Counted from the stretch's first letter, positions 1 through 9,449 are shown. The stretch is 64,000 nucleotides of DNA from Methylosarcina fibrata AML-C10 (GCF_000372865.1 NZ_KB889965.1:3083450-3147449); one strand, 5' to 3'. The notes: generated by a model from the letters alone, not told the origin. Numbers and translations: made by a program.

Positions 1-713
1 TTCTCGGCGCGCTCCGGAAAGGCGCCGACCTGGTCGTGCTGTCGATGGTTCTGTTTACAACCGGCCAGTTGCTGCCCGACCTGCCTTGCTTGATCGCCGC
101 CGCCCATGAGCGGGGCGCCAGGGTGCTGCTCGATCTGTACCATGCGGCCGGCGCCGTGCCGCTCGATGTCGCCGAGCTGGATACCGATTTTGCGATAGGA
201 GGCTGCTACAAATACCTGCGCGGCGGCCCCGGCGCCGGCTGGCTTTATCTTCACCCCCGCCATCTGGAAGGCGCTCTCGACACGCTCGATACCGGCTGGT
301 TCGCATCGCCCGATCCCTTTGCCTTTACCAGGCCGCCTTCACCCGAGCCGGGGCCGGGCGGCAACCGTTTTCTGGAGTCGACGCCGGCCGTGCTGCCTTT
401 TTACCAGGCGCGGGCGGGCCTGACCTTCACATTGGCCGTGGGCGTGGACCGCTTGCGCCGCCACTCCTTGCAACAGCAGTCGCTTCTTGAGGAATTATTA
501 TCCGACCAGGGAATACCCTTTCTGGGAAATCCCCAGGAAAGAGGCGCTTTCATCGCCATTCCCGATCCGAACGCACAGCCGATCGCCGAAAGGCTCCGGC
601 ACGCCGGCGTCGTCTGCGACGCCCGCGAAGGGCTGCTCCGCTTGTGCCCGGACCTTCTGAATACCTACGACGAGCTGGCGGCCGCCGTCGACCGACTGGC
701 CGAAATTCGGTAG
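1..713 (+). CDS. kynU: Kynureninase, C-terminal part (cut by window start)
   Basis: Cleaves kynurenine to anthranilate and alanine (or 3-hydroxykynurenine to 3-hydroxyanthranilate); PLP enzyme of the tryptophan kynurenine pathway. The open frame runs in from base 3, so about 236 C-terminal residues of a usual ~400 are seen. Recognisable pieces: the H-GAVPLD segment, then GGCYKYLRGGPGA, which holds the PLP-binding lysine. The nearby kynA supplies the first step. Kynurenine formamidase (step two) is not in this window and may lie upstream. It ends in TAG at 711-713, inside an inverted repeat shared with the convergent maiA. Confidence 0.9.
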   Translation, partial: LGALRKGADLVVLSMVLFTTGQLLPDLPCLIAAAHERGARVLLDLYHAAGAVPLDVAELDTDFAIGGCYKYLRGGPGAGWLYLHPRHLEGALDTLDTGWFASPDPFAFTRPPSPEPGPGGNRFLESTPAVLPFYQARAGLTFTLAVGVDRLRRHSLQQQSLLEELLSDQGIPFLGNPQERGAFIAIPDPNAQPIAERLRHAGVVCDAREGLLRLCPDLLNTYDELAAAVDRLAEIR

Positions 714-786
714 GGTACGCACCGCGTACCGCACAGGAGCTTGATTAATCGGCCTGTCATAAATAAGATACGCGGTGCGTACCCTA
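711..786. repeat. REP-like inverted repeat between convergent genes
   Basis: Perfect 18-bp inverted repeat: TAGGGTACGCACCGCGTA at 711-728 and its complement at 769-786, with a 40-base spacer. It starts at the kynU stop codon and ends just before the maiA stop. Such palindromes are common dispersed elements in proteobacteria. Here it could serve as a two-way transcription terminator, but there is no clear T tract. Confidence 0.8.
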
Positions 787-790
787 CGGC

Positions 791-1438
791 TCACGTCTCG
801 GCATCGGGCTGATTTTCCGGAGCGGCTTTAACAAAAGCAGGCTCTTTCAGGCATTGCCGATAAATGCCGTCGATCAGCGGAAACGGCCGCATGTCGCAGT
901 CGAAACGCAGAGCATTGTAGACTTGCGGCACCAGAAACGCATCGGCCAGGCCGGGCGTATCAGCGAAACAATAGCGGCCGCGCCGCTCGCTTTGTTGCAG
1001 CCGTGTTTCCAGGGCGGCAAAGCCTTCTTCCACCCAATGGCGGTACCAGTCCTGTTTGCCGTCGCATTGAAGCGCGTTTTTCAGATGATTGAGCACCCGC
1101 AAATTGTTCAAAGGGTGAATGTCGCAGGCGATCAGTTGGGCCAGAGAGCGGACATAAGCCCGGTCCAGCGGATTCTCCGGCAGCAAGGGCGGTTCCGGAA
1201 ACACTTCTTCCAGATATTCGATAATGGCCGACGACTGGGTCAGCGCCCGATTCTGTACGATCAGCACCGGCACCCGCCCCTGCGGATTCAGTGCCAGGAA
1301 ATCGGCGCGGAATTGCTCACCGCCGTGCTTGAGTAGATGCACCGGGCGGATTTCATGGTCGACGTTTTTCAGGTTCAACGCAATCCGCACCCGGTACGCC
1401 GCGGAGCTTCTGAAATAGCTGTACAGAATCAACCGCAC
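791..1438 (-). CDS. maiA: Maleylacetoacetate isomerase
   Basis: Glutathione-dependent cis-trans isomerisation of 4-maleylacetoacetate to 4-fumarylacetoacetate in tyrosine breakdown. 215 residues, the normal size for a zeta-class GST. The N-terminal SYFRSSAAYRVRIAL carries the family SSxxxRVRIAL active-site motif, followed by NPQGRVPVL (glutathione site) and an all-helical C-terminal half. Last gene of the hpd-hmgA-fahA-maiA operon; its start overlaps the fahA end by 10 bases, suggesting translational coupling. Cytoplasmic. Confidence 0.93.
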   Translation of the reverse strand: MRLILYSYFRSSAAYRVRIALNLKNVDHEIRPVHLLKHGGEQFRADFLALNPQGRVPVLIVQNRALTQSSAIIEYLEEVFPEPPLLPENPLDRAYVRSLAQLIACDIHPLNNLRVLNHLKNALQCDGKQDWYRHWVEEGFAALETRLQQSERRGRYCFADTPGLADAFLVPQVYNALRFDCDMRPFPLIDGIYRQCLKEPAFVKAAPENQPDAET

Positions 1439-2409
1439 GGCCTGACCTCCTGCTCGATCGCGCCGAAAACCGAATTGCCGCGGGCATCCCGCATCTCGAT
1501 CCGGACCCGGTCGCCGTAACGCAGGAAGCCGGTCGCGGCCGCGCCGCTTTCGATGATTTCCACGACGCGTTTTTCGACGATGCAGGAATAGCCTGCCGCC
1601 GCATCGTAGTTGCTGACCGTGCCGGACCCGATGATCGTGCCGGCGGTCAGTTTTCGTGTTCTGGCGGCATGCGCGATGAGCCTTGCAAAATCAAACTGCA
1701 CGTCGACGCCGGCATTCGCCTGACCGAACAAGCGCCCGTTCCAGTGCACCGTCAGCGGCAGACGGACTTTGCAATCGGTCCAGGCGGCGCCCAGCTCGTC
1801 CGGCGTCACGGCCACCGGCGAAAAGGCGCTGGCCGGCTTGCCGTGCAGAAAGCCGAAGCCTTTGGCCAGTTCGTCGGGAATCAGATGGCGCAGCGACACG
1901 TCGTTGATCAGCAGGATCAGCCGGATGCGCGAAGCCGCTTCCTCCACGGAGATGCCACAGGCGACGTCGTCGGTGATCACCCCGACCTCGGCCTCGAAAT
2001 CGATGCCCCAGTCTTCGTCGGCGGCTTCGATCGGATCGCAGGCGCCGAGCATTACGTCCGAAGCGCCCTGATACATCAAAGGATCGTCCCTGAGGCGATC
2101 CGGCAACTCGGCGCCCCGCGCCCTGCGCACTCGTTCGACGTGGCTGAGATAAGCGCTGCCGTCGAGCCACTGATAGGCTCTCGGCAGCGGCGCCGCCGCC
2201 CGGCGGGAATCGAACGGGACCGAGCCGCACTCACCGGCGTTCAGCATCCGGTAAACATGGGCCAGCCGGGGTTCGACCGCAGTCCAGTTGTCCAGCGCGT
2301 ACTGCAGGGTCAAGGCCACTTCGGGAACCGGAGCGGCCCGGCTCAAGTCGCGGCTGACCACGGCCAGACTGCCGTCGCGGCCGGCCGTTTTGAGCGTGGC
2401 GAGTTTCAT
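1429..2409 (-). CDS. fahA: Fumarylacetoacetase (FAA hydrolase family)
   Basis: Hydrolyses fumarylacetoacetate to fumarate and acetoacetate, the last step of the homogentisate pathway. 326 residues from the ATG at 2409, which overlaps the hmgA stop as ATGA. The frame stays open upstream inside hmgA, but that stretch is a shadow. Metal-binding FAA_hydrolase features: DFEAEVGVI near the centre and the late TIIGSGTVSN segment. The protein is the shorter bacterial type rather than the ~420-residue eukaryotic form. Assignment rests on family plus operon position; the family also includes other diketone hydrolases. Confidence 0.88.
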   Translation of the reverse strand: MKLATLKTAGRDGSLAVVSRDLSRAAPVPEVALTLQYALDNWTAVEPRLAHVYRMLNAGECGSVPFDSRRAAAPLPRAYQWLDGSAYLSHVERVRRARGAELPDRLRDDPLMYQGASDVMLGACDPIEAADEDWGIDFEAEVGVITDDVACGISVEEAASRIRLILLINDVSLRHLIPDELAKGFGFLHGKPASAFSPVAVTPDELGAAWTDCKVRLPLTVHWNGRLFGQANAGVDVQFDFARLIAHAARTRKLTAGTIIGSGTVSNYDAAAGYSCIVEKRVVEIIESGAAATGFLRYGDRVRIEMRDARGNSVFGAIEQEVRPCG

Positions 2410-3521
2410 TTCCAGGAATCCACGTACCCGGCCCATTCGATCGCCCGGGCCTCGTCGGTGACGTCCAGCGCATCGCGGGTATCGACCATCACCGCCACTT
2501 CGTCGGTCATCGTACCGCGTTTCTTTTCGGCGTTCTGCAGCGCTTTCGGGTGCGGACCGTGCGGAATGCCGCCTGGGTGCAGGGTCATCATGCCGGGATA
2601 AATGTGGTCTCTGGAAAAAAACTGGCCGGCATGGTAGAAAATCAGTTCGTCGTAATCGTCGTTGCTGTGAAAGAAAGGCACGTTCAGGACATGGGGATCG
2701 GATTCGAAAGGCCTCGGCACGAACGTGCAGACGACGAAGCGGCCGGCGGCGAACGTGGTGTGGGCCGACGGCGGCACATGATACCGGTGGCTCATCAGCG
2801 GCCGGATGTCGCGCCAGTTCAGACGCACCGGCATCAGCGTGCCGTGCCAGCCGACCGCATCCAACGGGTTGAACGGATAAGTCAGGGTACTGAGGTCGTT
2901 CTTTTTTTTGACGACCACCCGCCAGGCGGATTCGTCTTGCTGGGCGAGAAAGGCTTCGTCGATTTTCGGCGTATCCAGAATCGCCGGATCGAAAATGGCC
3001 TGATGGCTGACCAGTCCTTTCTCCGGCAGACGGTAGCTGTCCTCGGTCGCTTCGATCATCAGCGCGCCGACGGCTTCCTTCACGTCGATGCGCCACATCG
3101 TGCCGCGCGGCAGCATCAGGTAATCACCCTCGCGAAAAGTCAAACGGCCGTAATCGCAGTACAGATCACCCGCGCCGCGATGGATGAAGAGCAATTCGTC
3201 GCCGTCGGCATTGCGCGCCAAATGATCCATGTTATTTGCCAGCTTCAGGAAACGAATCCGAATGGCGGGATTACTGAACAGCAGCGGAGACTGCCAGGGA
3301 CCCTCGCCCGCCGCATCCAGTTTCTGCGTATCGAAGGCATGGGGCTTGAGCGGGCCTTCGATCGCCGACCAGCCGGTGGGCGGATGCCGGTGATGCATCT
3401 GGGTGGCGGGGCCGTAAAAGCCTTCCTTGCCCAGTTCCCGTTCGTAAGTGTTCGCCGGCAGATCGGCGTGCGCCTGCCGGGAAGCGGTGCCTTCCACTTT
3501 GGGTATCTGAATCCACGGCAT
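2406..3521 (-). CDS. hmgA: Homogentisate 1,2-dioxygenase
   Basis: Non-haem Fe(II) enzyme that opens the homogentisate ring to give maleylacetoacetate. 371 residues with a cupin core. The C-terminal metal site is visible as HSNDDYDELIFYHAG followed by HPGGIPHGPHP, supplying the two His and one Glu iron ligands. Its ATG overlaps the hpd stop as TAATG, and its TGA overlaps the fahA start, so the genes are tightly coupled. Somewhat shorter than the ~430-residue Pseudomonas enzyme, as in many bacterial homologues. Confidence 0.92.
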   Translation of the reverse strand: MPWIQIPKVEGTASRQAHADLPANTYERELGKEGFYGPATQMHHRHPPTGWSAIEGPLKPHAFDTQKLDAAGEGPWQSPLLFSNPAIRIRFLKLANNMDHLARNADGDELLFIHRGAGDLYCDYGRLTFREGDYLMLPRGTMWRIDVKEAVGALMIEATEDSYRLPEKGLVSHQAIFDPAILDTPKIDEAFLAQQDESAWRVVVKKKNDLSTLTYPFNPLDAVGWHGTLMPVRLNWRDIRPLMSHRYHVPPSAHTTFAAGRFVVCTFVPRPFESDPHVLNVPFFHSNDDYDELIFYHAGQFFSRDHIYPGMMTLHPGGIPHGPHPKALQNAEKKRGTMTDEVAVMVDTRDALDVTDEARAIEWAGYVDSWK

Positions 3522-4585
3522 TAGATGACTCCTCTCCTGATTTGATCGCGCTCGATCGCTTCGAACAAAGCCTGGAAGTTGCCTTCCCCGAAGCCTTCGT
3601 TGCCCTTGCGCTGAATGATTTCGAAGAAAATCGGGCCGATCACGGTATTGGTGAATATTTGCAGCAACAGGCCGCCCCCGGGCTCATGCGTACCGTCGAT
3701 CAGGATGCCGTCCTGTCTGAGCCGCGCGACCGGCTCGCGATGCCTCGGCAGCCTGACATCGATCGTTTCGTAATAGGCATCGGGCACGTCCATGAAGCGG
3801 ACGCCGTTGGCGCGCAATTGTTCCACGGCTCCGTAGATGTCGTCGGTCGCCAGGGCGATGTGCTGAATCCCCTCGCCGTGATAGGCGGCCAGATATTCCT
3901 GAATTTGCGATTTGGCGTCGGTCGGCTCGTTGATCGGGATGCGAATCTTGCCGCACGGACTGGTCATGGCCCGTGATTTCAGGCCGGTCATTTTGCCGTG
4001 GATGTCGAAATAACGGATTTCGTGAAAATTGAACAGCCTCCGGTAAAATTCGGCCCATCGGTCCATGTCGCCGTGATAAACGTTGTGGGTCAGGTGATCG
4101 ATCTCGGTCAACCCGGCGCCTTCCGGTTTTAAATCGGCTCCCGGCAGCGGCACGAAATCGACGTCGTAGATCGAATGCTCCTCGCCGTAGCGGTCCACCA
4201 AATAGATCAGGCTGCGGCCGATCCCCCGGATGGCGGGAATGTTAAGCTCCATCGGCCCGACATTGCCGCGATGGGGCTCCGCACCCAGTTCAAGCGCGCG
4301 CTTGAAACATTCCGCGGCGTTTTTGACCCGGATCGCAAACGCGCAAATGGACGGCCCGTGCACTCTGGCGAACGCCTGTGCGAAACTGGCCGGCTCGTGG
4401 TTGATGATGAAATTGATCCGGCCTTGCCGATAAAGCACCACGTCCTTCGACCGGTGCCGGGCCACGGCGGCAAAACCCATGCTGACAAACAGCTTTTCCA
4501 GTTCCCGGGTATCCGGCGCGGTGTATTCGACGAATTCAAAACCATCCGTTCCGACCGGGTTCGATGCGTTGATCATTGCATTCAT
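3521..4585 (-). CDS. hpd: 4-hydroxyphenylpyruvate dioxygenase
   Basis: Converts 4-hydroxyphenylpyruvate to homogentisate using Fe(II) and O2. Two vicinal-oxygen-chelate domains. Iron ligands are visible as the first His of DHLTHNV, the His of GIQHIAL and the Glu of FFEIIQRKG; the C-terminal gating helix (GEGNFQALFEAIERDQ) is intact. I prefer the ATG at 4585 (354 residues) because a strong GGAGGGGAGG lies about 6 bases upstream; an in-frame ATG at 4609 has no such site. First gene of the tyrosine catabolic operon, divergent from kynA. Confidence 0.95.
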   Translation of the reverse strand: MNAMINASNPVGTDGFEFVEYTAPDTRELEKLFVSMGFAAVARHRSKDVVLYRQGRINFIINHEPASFAQAFARVHGPSICAFAIRVKNAAECFKRALELGAEPHRGNVGPMELNIPAIRGIGRSLIYLVDRYGEEHSIYDVDFVPLPGADLKPEGAGLTEIDHLTHNVYHGDMDRWAEFYRRLFNFHEIRYFDIHGKMTGLKSRAMTSPCGKIRIPINEPTDAKSQIQEYLAAYHGEGIQHIALATDDIYGAVEQLRANGVRFMDVPDAYYETIDVRLPRHREPVARLRQDGILIDGTHEPGGGLLLQIFTNTVIGPIFFEIIQRKGNEGFGEGNFQALFEAIERDQIRRGVI

Positions 4586-4793
4586 TGCATTGCCTCCCCT
4601 CCGCCTCATTCTGTAAATGATGAGACTTCGTTGTTTTTATTTAGTTTCACCGATCGCCGGCCGGATTCGAAGAGGCCGGTTTGGCGGCGGTGTTCTCCGG
4701 GAATCTTAAACCGTAGCCGGACCATGGATTGTTTACGGGATCTCACTGTCTTAACTTTGCATCCTTCCATCCCGAACCCCGGAGGACCCGGCC
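4586..4793. promoter_or_regulatory. Divergent control region hpd / kynA
   Basis: 208-base spacer between the divergent hpd and kynA starts. It must hold promoters for both the tyrosine and tryptophan catabolic units. A Shine-Dalgarno site GGAGGA (4781-4786) precedes kynA, and GGAGGGGAGG precedes hpd. No regulator gene is adjacent, and I see no operator I can name. Confidence 0.5.
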
Positions 4794-5873
4794 ATGAACA
4801 CCCCAGCGAAGCCCCTTTATTACGGCGATTATCTGAAGCTGAGCAGTTTGCTGAATGCGCAATTTCCGGAAAGCGGCCGTTACGGCCGGGAGGCGCACGA
4901 TGAAATGCTGTTCATCATTACCCATCAGACGTACGAGCTGTGGTTCAAACAGATTCTGCACGAACTTTTGTCGGTGCTTGAGCTGTTCTCGGCGGTTCCT
5001 CTGGACGAAAAAAAGCTGCACGTCATTGTCCGGCGGCTGGACCGCATCATCCGCATCCAGCAGGTGATCAACCAGCAGATCGGCATCCTGGAAACGATGA
5101 CGCCGCTGGATTTTCTGGATTTCCGGAATTTCCTGGTGCCGGCTTCCGGATTTCAAAGCCGGCAGTTTCGCGAGATCGAATTGCGCCTGGGCTTGTCGCA
5201 TCATTTGAAAAATTTCGGTTTCGGACGTTTCACCGAAGAAGACCGCCGCCATCTCGAACGCGTGGCAAAGCAACCATCGCTGTTCGAACGGGTGGACGCC
5301 TGGTTGGCCCGGACGCCGTTTCTGGAATCCGAGGATTTCAGTTTCTGGCACAGCTACCGAGTCGCGGTGGCAAACATGCTGGCCGGCGACGCCGACATCA
5401 TCGGCAACAATCCGCTCTTGAGCGAGCCGGAAAAAGCGCAGCAACTGGCCGAACTCGAAGCGACCCGGCAGAGTTTCGCCTGTCTGTTCGACCCGCAACT
5501 TTATGAGCAATACCGTCGACAGGGGAATTTTCAATTGAGCTACAAAGCCACGCTGGCCGCCCTGTTCATCCAGTTGTACCGCGACGAGCCCCTGCTGCAA
5601 CTCCCGTTTCGGGCGCTGACCCGGCTGATGGACCTCGACGAGCAACTGACTCATTGGCGCAGCAGCCACGCCCTGATGGCGCAGCGGATGCTGGGCACGA
5701 AAATCGGGACCGGCGGCTCCAGCGGCCACGATTACCTGAGATCGACCGTCAGCGGCAAACGGCTGTTCGCGGATCTGTTCAACCTGTCGACCTACCTGAT
5801 TCCCCGCTCTCAGTTGCCGGCACTGCCCGACTCCTTGCAGCGAAATCTCGGTTTTCAACAGGAGCGCCATTAA
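4794..5873 (+). CDS. kynA: Tryptophan 2,3-dioxygenase
   Basis: Haem enzyme that oxidises L-tryptophan to N-formylkynurenine, the first kynurenine-pathway step. 359 residues, all helical. Family landmarks: YGDYLKLSSLL near the N-terminus, HDEMLFIITHQTYELWFKQ (substrate pocket), the haem-ligand His region SSHALMAQRMLG and GTGGSSGHDYLRS near the C-terminus. It is somewhat longer than the ~280-300-residue bacterial norm. A good ribosome site lies 8 bases upstream. Followed after 94 bases by the di-iron oxidase-like gene on the same strand, so co-transcription is plausible. Confidence 0.93.
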   Translation: MNTPAKPLYYGDYLKLSSLLNAQFPESGRYGREAHDEMLFIITHQTYELWFKQILHELLSVLELFSAVPLDEKKLHVIVRRLDRIIRIQQVINQQIGILETMTPLDFLDFRNFLVPASGFQSRQFREIELRLGLSHHLKNFGFGRFTEEDRRHLERVAKQPSLFERVDAWLARTPFLESEDFSFWHSYRVAVANMLAGDADIIGNNPLLSEPEKAQQLAELEATRQSFACLFDPQLYEQYRRQGNFQLSYKATLAALFIQLYRDEPLLQLPFRALTRLMDLDEQLTHWRSSHALMAQRMLGTKIGTGGSSGHDYLRSTVSGKRLFADLFNLSTYLIPRSQLPALPDSLQRNLGFQQERH

Positions 5874-5967
5874 CCGGGAGAGCGGCGGACGGAGCCTCGA
5901 CACCAGAAACTTATCGCCTCCGACACGGTCAAAAAAATCGTTCCGCAACCTGTACCGGAGGCGCATC

Positions 5968-6870
5968 ATGCCAGACAAACTGTTAGCCGATTTTGCCCAA
6001 CGGCATCAAATTGAAACCTTGACCGCGCCGTCCCTGATCGCGCTCAGCGAAGGACAAAAAGGATATTCCATCGAAAAAGCCAGACGCTTCCTCCGCTTTC
6101 AAAACCGCATCGACCGGGAACTGCTCCAACACCGCATCATTACCGGCAACGCGTACACGGCCTGGTTCGAGCAAGGCGAACAGAGTCTGGCGCAGATCAA
6201 GGCGTTCGTCATTCAATTCTCGGTCTTTTCCAATCAGTTTCTGATCGCCCAGTTGAACAAGATGATTCATGCGGACACGCTGGAAAGCATGCGAGCTTCG
6301 AAAGAAATCCTCGCGAACGAGATCGGCGTGCGCTTCAAGTCGAACGCCTCCTGCCAGGACGATGAAAATCTCGGCTCGACCGAAGGCAGCATCGAGGGCG
6401 GCGTCTTTCATTTCGGCGCCGGTCATTTCGAATGGCTGTATCATCTGGCCAAAAAACTCGGCCTGTCGTTCGCCGACATCGGCCAGCCCAGACACGGTAC
6501 CGACGCCACTCTGTTTTTCTGCAACGAACTGATCCGGCTGTACGGAGGCGAAGACTATCAAGTCTCCCAGGCCGCCAGCTACGCGGTCGAAAACTGGGCC
6601 GCGGCCGGCTTCTGGAAGCAACTGATCGAAGGTTTCCGGCGGTTTAACGAAAAGAACGGCACCCACCTGCCGCTGGGTTTTTTCGTCTGGCACGACCAGC
6701 TCGAATCCCAGCACGCCGCGCATACCCAGGAAGAGCTGGAAGAGCTTTATTTCACGCTCGATCTGGATGAAGACGGCTTTATCCGTTACGGCAACGAAAT
6801 GCTGGACGGCGTCGCCGCGTTTTGGGACGGTCTCGACGCGCAACGGCGCGAACTGACGGCAGGCCGCTGA
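5968..6870 (+). CDS. Haem-oxygenase-like di-iron oxidase (HDO) family protein
   Basis: 300 residues with the helical haem-oxygenase-like fold used by di-iron oxidases/oxygenases such as CADD, UndA and SznF. Candidate metal ligands read directly: E118 (NEIG), H153 (GAGHFEWL), E208 (VENW), then H242, E246 and H249 in HDQLESQH, which fits the family H-x3-D/E-x2-H spacing. The E118-H153 interval is about 25 residues longer than I expect, an insertion of unknown role (residues ~121-147). It follows kynA on the same strand, so a substrate from tryptophan or another aromatic amino acid is possible but not shown. The specific reaction is unknown. Confidence 0.7.
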   Translation: MPDKLLADFAQRHQIETLTAPSLIALSEGQKGYSIEKARRFLRFQNRIDRELLQHRIITGNAYTAWFEQGEQSLAQIKAFVIQFSVFSNQFLIAQLNKMIHADTLESMRASKEILANEIGVRFKSNASCQDDENLGSTEGSIEGGVFHFGAGHFEWLYHLAKKLGLSFADIGQPRHGTDATLFFCNELIRLYGGEDYQVSQAASYAVENWAAAGFWKQLIEGFRRFNEKNGTHLPLGFFVWHDQLESQHAAHTQEELEELYFTLDLDEDGFIRYGNEMLDGVAAFWDGLDAQRRELTAGR

Positions 6871-6917
6871 TTCCTGCGCCCTCAACGAGAGAGTGGCGGC
6901 GAAATTCGCGCCGGCCT

Positions 6918-9449
6918 TTAAACGGAATTCTCGAGCATTCGGCCAAATACGTCCGCTTCGAGCGGCTTGGCGTAAAAATAGCCCTGGCCTAAATCGCAGC
7001 CGTGGGCCAGCAAAAAACGATGCTGTTCTTCGGTTTCCACGCCTTCGGCCACCACCTGCAACCCCAGGCTGTGCGCCATGTGGATGATGGCATGAACGAT
7101 GGCGGCATCGTGCCTGCTCTCCGGCAGACCGGCCACAAAGGATTGATCGATTTTGAGCTTGTCGACCGAAAACCGGTTGAGATAGGCCAGATTGGAATAA
7201 CCGGTGCCGAAATCGTCGATGGACATCCGCACGCCCATCGTCTTGAAACTGTGCAGCATGTCGAGCGTATTGTTCGCCTCGCGCATCAGGATGCCTTCGG
7301 TCAGCTCCAGCTCCAGGCATTTCGATTCCAGACCGGACTCCTTGAGGATGTCCTTGATGGTCTGCAACAGCGCCGGATTGCGGAACTGAATGGCGGACAG
7401 GTTGACCGCAACGCGGATCGCCGGCCCGCCCGGCCGCTGCCATAAGGTGGCCTGCCGGCAGGCCGTGCGCAAGATCCAGTTGCCGATGGCATTGATGCGC
7501 CCGGTCTCTTCGGCCAGCGGAATAAAAACGGCAGGAGAAACGACCCCCAGTTCGGGATGCTGCCAGCGCGCCAGGGCTTCGCAGCCGACCACCGCCCGAT
7601 CGGACATGCGAACCTGCGGTTGATATACCAGCCGCAGTTCCATCCGCTCCACCGCCTTATTCAGCGCATTGCCCATGATCAGCCGTCGTTCCGGCTCCTT
7701 GTCGAGTTGGGCCGAATAGAACTGGTAGTTGTTCCGACCTTCGTTCTTTGCCGAATACAGCGCGCTGTCCGCGTGTTTCAGCAAAGTCACGTCGTCGCCG
7801 CCGTCGTCCGGATACAAGGCGACGCCTATGCTGCAAGTCACGTTGATTTCATGACATTCAATAAAAGCAGGTTCGCCGACGGTAGCCAGAACTTTATTGA
7901 TAATCCGGTAGACGTCTTCCTTTTTGCCCAGTTCCGCCAGAACGATGACGAATTCATCGCCGCCCTGGCGGGCCACGGTATCGGTTTGCCGAACACAATC
8001 CCGAAGACGCTGCGACAACAGTTTGAGCAGAGCATCGCCGACAAAATGCCCCAAAGAATCGTTGATCAGTTTGAAGCGGTCCAGATCCAGAAACAACAAG
8101 GCGGTTTTGTACCGGTTCCTGCCAGCCTGGTGGATGGCCTCGTTCAGACGGTAGCGCAGCAAGGTCCGATTCGGCAGATCGGTCAACGGATCGTGGTGAG
8201 CCAGATGTTCGATGTTTTTCCGCGCCTGCTCGTGTTCGGTCATGTCGCTGAAAATGCCGACGTGAAACAAAATTTCGCCTTCCGTTCCTCGCACCAGACT
8301 GATGAACAGCCATTCGGGAAAAATCTCTCCGTTCTTGCGCCGGTTCCAGATTTCGCCCTGCCACTGCCCCTGGGTCAGCAACGCATTCCATAGCCGCTGG
8401 TAAAAAGTTAAATCCTGACTGCCCGATTTCAATACACGGGGATTTTTGCCCGACACTTCTTCGAGGCGGTAGCCGGTGATTCGGGTAAAGGCGGCGTTGG
8501 CGGAAATGATCCGGTTTTCGGCATCGGTCACGAAAACGCCTTCGACCAGGTTTTCCACGATATGAGAGTGCAACCTCAGTTGCTCGTTAAGCTGCTTTTC
8601 GGCCTGGACGTTACGCAGCAGAATCAGCAATGCATGTTGTCCCCGATAAGTGGCGTAAGATGCCGTCACCGTAACGCAGGCGCCGTTGGTCAACACAATA
8701 TCGGGAAAATCCTGCGACGAAAACTCCGCTTGCAGGTCCAGAAGACTCAGCAATCGGTCGCATTGTTCCTTCGGAAAAATATCGCCGAGCTGCATTTGAC
8801 CGGCCGCTCCGGAAATGACGTTAAACTGTTTCAACAGCGCAGGATTATTCAATAATATGCGGCCGTCCCGATTGACGATCATGATGCCGTCGCTGCTGTG
8901 GTCGGCCAACTGAAACAATTTGCGCTGCGTGGCCTCCAGTTCCAGGCGAACTCCTGTCAGGGAAGCCTGAGCGCGGTCGAGGCGGAGCCTGGCGCTTTCC
9001 AGCTTCTTGCCCAGGCGTCCGGCATAGCCCGACAGAAACGCCGTTTCGTCGAGAGAAAGACGGGGCGCCCCACTCCGTCCGGAACTTTTCGACGCCACCG
9101 CATCCAGTTCCAGTAAAAATTCTTCCGGCGGCGTGGGCTTGATCAAAAACCGGTCCGCGCCGATTTGCAAGGCAAACTTGATGTCCTCGGGCTGCGTGAA
9201 AGTGGCCGAATAAAAAATAAAAGGAATGCCGGCAAGCCGCGGATTTTTTTTGACCTGGTGGCAGAACATGAAACCGTCCATCTGCGGCATCATGATGTCG
9301 GAAACGATCATATCGAAGGACTGCCGATCGAGCAGCTCCAGCGCCGCCTCGCCGTCCGTCGCGGTCGTGATTTGATGTCCTTTGGCCTTCAGCAGGGTTT
9401 CCAGCAAATAGCGGGCTTGCTCGTTGTCGTCGACGTACAGAATCTTCAT
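6918..9449 (-). CDS. Response regulator with PAS, GGDEF and EAL domains
   Basis: 843 residues. Order: receiver domain (phospho-acceptor D51 in SDIMMPQMDG) at 1-120, linker helix, two PAS domains (~180-420), GGDEF diguanylate cyclase with intact QGGDEF, and EAL phosphodiesterase with intact [23 protein letters not shown] and AEGVETEEQ. Both cyclic-di-GMP output domains look catalytically complete. No membrane segment, so cytoplasmic. Its start overlaps the preceding receiver gene stop (ATGA at 9446-9449), and the histidine kinase upstream is the probable phosphate donor. Confidence 0.9.
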   Translation of the reverse strand: MKILYVDDNEQARYLLETLLKAKGHQITTATDGEAALELLDRQSFDMIVSDIMMPQMDGFMFCHQVKKNPRLAGIPFIFYSATFTQPEDIKFALQIGADRFLIKPTPPEEFLLELDAVASKSSGRSGAPRLSLDETAFLSGYAGRLGKKLESARLRLDRAQASLTGVRLELEATQRKLFQLADHSSDGIMIVNRDGRILLNNPALLKQFNVISGAAGQMQLGDIFPKEQCDRLLSLLDLQAEFSSQDFPDIVLTNGACVTVTASYATYRGQHALLILLRNVQAEKQLNEQLRLHSHIVENLVEGVFVTDAENRIISANAAFTRITGYRLEEVSGKNPRVLKSGSQDLTFYQRLWNALLTQGQWQGEIWNRRKNGEIFPEWLFISLVRGTEGEILFHVGIFSDMTEHEQARKNIEHLAHHDPLTDLPNRTLLRYRLNEAIHQAGRNRYKTALLFLDLDRFKLINDSLGHFVGDALLKLLSQRLRDCVRQTDTVARQGGDEFVIVLAELGKKEDVYRIINKVLATVGEPAFIECHEINVTCSIGVALYPDDGGDDVTLLKHADSALYSAKNEGRNNYQFYSAQLDKEPERRLIMGNALNKAVERMELRLVYQPQVRMSDRAVVGCEALARWQHPELGVVSPAVFIPLAEETGRINAIGNWILRTACRQATLWQRPGGPAIRVAVNLSAIQFRNPALLQTIKDILKESGLESKCLELELTEGILMREANNTLDMLHSFKTMGVRMSIDDFGTGYSNLAYLNRFSVDKLKIDQSFVAGLPESRHDAAIVHAIIHMAHSLGLQVVAEGVETEEQHRFLLAHGCDLGQGYFYAKPLEADVFGRMLENSV

